Under the pieces are notes generated by a model. The model was not told where the DNA came from. It made no database searches and worked only from the letters and a program-made list of their open reading frames with translations. From Sideroxyarcus emersonii (GTDB lineage Bacteria; Pseudomonadota; Gammaproteobacteria; Burkholderiales; Gallionellaceae): a stretch of DNA of 64,000 nt. Both the position numbers and the translations under genes were made by a program. The first letter of the stretch is position 1. Every line of letters starts with the position of its first letter. The stretch is from contig NZ_AP023423.1 in the NCBI RefSeq assembly GCF_021654335.1, positions 62,001 through 126,000 on the forward strand. The letters are read 5' to 3'. Positions 62,584 to 64,000 of this stretch are shown piece by piece.

Positions 62584-63501
62584 TTGGACGATACCCGCAC
62601 CCTCCGGTTCTTCAATCGTGGCCCCAGCCCGGCCGCGCGTCTCGTCTTCTTCAGCCTCCTTTCCCTGCTGCTGCTGTTCGTCGACGCGCGCTACCAGTAC
62701 CTGGAGTCGACGCGCAAGGTGCTGGCCGTGATCATCTACCCGGTCCAGCGCCTGACGGCCTTGCCCGGCGAGACCATGGGGCGTATCGCGGTCTATTTCG
62801 AGACGCAGGAACATCTGCTGGAAGAGAACGCGCAACTGCGCCAGCAGCATGACGCCGATGCCGCGCAATTGACCCAGCTGCGCGCAGTCCAGGCCGAGGA
62901 CGAGCAGCTGCGTACCTTGCAGGAACTCAAGCAGCGCGCCAATTACCCCATGCAGATGGCCGAGATCGCCTATGTCGAGCGCGACATCTTCAAGCGCAAA
63001 CTGTTCGTTGACAAGGGCTCGCAGGCCAACGTACAGGCCGGTCAGGTAGTGGTGGACGACAAGGGCGTGGTGGGCCAGATCACCCGCGTCTATCCCTGGC
63101 TGTCCGAAGTGACGCTGGTCACCGACAAGGATCATGCCGTGCCGATACAGCTGTTGCGCAACGGCTTGCGCGCGGTGGTGTTCGGCTCCGGCGACATCGG
63201 CGAGATGTCGCTGCGCTACATGCCGGTGAGCTCGGATATCGTGGTCGGCGATGTGCTGGTCACCTCGGGTATTGACGGCACCTACCCGCCCAACCTGCCG
63301 GTGGCGCAAGTGGTCAAGATCGAGCGCGACCCGGCCTATCCGTTCGCCCGCATCGTCTGTGTGCCGCTGGCCGGGGTCGACCGCCATCGCGCCCTGCTGA
63401 TCGTATCCGGGCTGCCCCAATTGGCCGAGCATCCTGCCGCCACCGAAACGAGCGATGAGCCCGAGCGCGCCAGGAAGAGATTGAAACGGAGGAAGCAGTG
63501 A
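62584..63501 (+). CDS. mreC: Rod shape-determining protein MreC
   Basis: A 305-residue protein with one N-terminal membrane anchor (LVFFSLLSLLLLFVDARYQY), a coiled coil (EENAQLRQQHDADAAQLTQL) and the periplasmic beta domain (KRKLFVDKGSQANVQAGQVV, GVVGQITRVYPWLSEVTLVT). It activates PBP2-RodA. The start is TTG at 62584: in-frame codons back to the mreB stop offer no ATG or GTG, and family members begin at this point (FFNRGPSPAARL). A basic C-terminal tail follows. Confidence 0.95.
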   Translation: MDDTRTLRFFNRGPSPAARLVFFSLLSLLLLFVDARYQYLESTRKVLAVIIYPVQRLTALPGETMGRIAVYFETQEHLLEENAQLRQQHDADAAQLTQLRAVQAEDEQLRTLQELKQRANYPMQMAEIAYVERDIFKRKLFVDKGSQANVQAGQVVVDDKGVVGQITRVYPWLSEVTLVTDKDHAVPIQLLRNGLRAVVFGSGDIGEMSLRYMPVSSDIVVGDVLVTSGIDGTYPPNLPVAQVVKIERDPAYPFARIVCVPLAGVDRHRALLIVSGLPQLAEHPAATETSDEPERARKRLKRRKQ

Positions 63502-64000
63502 GTTCCAACCTGCCCAAAGACCAGGAGTTCCTGCTGCCCGCGAGCACCAGCTTCATCGTGTTCAGCCTGTTCGTGGCGGTGATGCTCAACTGGCTGCCCT
63601 GGCACGGCTGGGCGCTGGCATTGCGCCCCGATTTCGTGGCGCTGGTGCTGTTGTACTGGTGCACGCACAAGCCGCATCGCGTCGGCGTGGGCATCGCCTG
63701 GCTGGTCGGCATCTTCGCCGACGTGGCGGATGCCAGCCTGTTCGGCCAGCATGCACTGGCCTACACGGTGCTGGCCTTCGGCGGCATCGTGCTGCATCGC
63801 CGCGTGCAGATGTTCGACCTGCGCCAGCAGGCCATGCACGTGTTCCCCATGCTGTTGCTGAGTTATGCCGCCTATGCTGCCGTGCACTGGCAGGTGCGCG
63901 GCTATGTGGTGTGGGAATACTTCCTCGGCAGCGCGGTATCGGCGCTGCTGTGGATCCCGATGACCCTGCTGCTGCAATCCCTGCGCCGCCCGCGCCGCGA
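63498..64000 (+). CDS. mreD: Rod shape-determining protein MreD, N-terminal part (runs off the window)
   Basis: The GTG at 63498 overlaps the mreC stop (GTGA) behind a GGAGGAAG site. About 167 codons lie in the window without a stop. The protein is hydrophobic, with about five membrane segments (FIVFSLFVAVMLNWLPWHGW; LRPDFVALVLLYW; GVGIAWLVGIFADVADASLF; LLLSYAAYAAVHW; SALLWIPMTLLLQS) in the MreD pattern. It completes the mreBCD elongation-complex operon. The basic end LRRPRR suggests the C-terminus is near. Confidence 0.94.
   Translation, partial: MSSNLPKDQEFLLPASTSFIVFSLFVAVMLNWLPWHGWALALRPDFVALVLLYWCTHKPHRVGVGIAWLVGIFADVADASLFGQHALAYTVLAFGGIVLHRRVQMFDLRQQAMHVFPMLLLSYAAYAAVHWQVRGYVVWEYFLGSAVSALLWIPMTLLLQSLRRPRR

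Overview
The window is 64 kb of GC-rich bacterial chromosome carrying almost only core genes. Gene content and order suggest a betaproteobacterium, most likely of the Nitrosomonadales/Gallionellaceae type. The pointers are a Thiobacillus/Acidithiobacillus-type gshA, an incomplete PTS (ptsA-ptsH-ptsI), a TorF-like porin beside glnK-amtB, and the mrcA / pilMNOPQ-aroK-aroB-dgt-gltBD-hemE-priA block that is also known from Pseudomonas. The taxonomic call is inference. I see no tRNA, rRNA, CRISPR array, prophage or insertion sequence.

Layout. 1-4155: 5' part of metH, a bacteriohemerythrin, comM and ubiK. 4200-7406: a nitrogen-control locus with two NtrC-like sites and a sigma-54 promoter ahead of a porin, glnK and amtB, closed by a strong terminator, then a small unknown gene. 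7419-11750: an operon of a chemoreceptor and a GGDEF-EAL protein. 11911-17559: single-gene units (PEBP-like protein, purU, small membrane proteins, polysaccharide deacetylase, MipA-like porin, CDGSH protein, murI). 17566-25821: a REP-like inverted pair, ybiT, an unknown gene, an RBBP9-like hydrolase, then a tightly overlapping gshA-apbE-orf66-ptsA-ptsH-ptsI operon. 25864-33849: a nucleotidyltransferase-like gene and mrcA, divergent from pilMNOPQ. 33939-46516: aroK and aroB fused in frame, dgt, gltB-gltD, hemE, a region with two perfect DnaA boxes, and priA. 46830-51524: an FAD-linked oxidase, a second REP-like pair, a NYN-domain protein, a DMT transporter, a PAP2 phosphatase and a DUF4337-type protein. 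51787-58084: argS, a SPOR protein, a DsbA-family oxidase, an SDR, and petABC for the cytochrome bc1 complex. 58161-64000: gatCAB on the minus strand and mreBC plus partial mreD on the plus strand.

The genes fall into nitrogen assimilation (glnK, amtB, gltBD), cell envelope and shape (mrcA, murI, mreBCD, SPOR protein), type IV pili, cofactors (ubiK, hemE, metH, purU, aroKB, apbE), translation (argS, gatCAB, ybiT) and respiration (petABC). I found no wholly new multi-gene system. The most interesting signals are the NtrC/sigma-54 architecture, a 28-residue membrane ORF with a good ribosome binding site, paired DnaA boxes between hemE and priA, REP-like pairs with a compensatory base change, a palindrome translated inside priA, and the aroK-aroB fusion.
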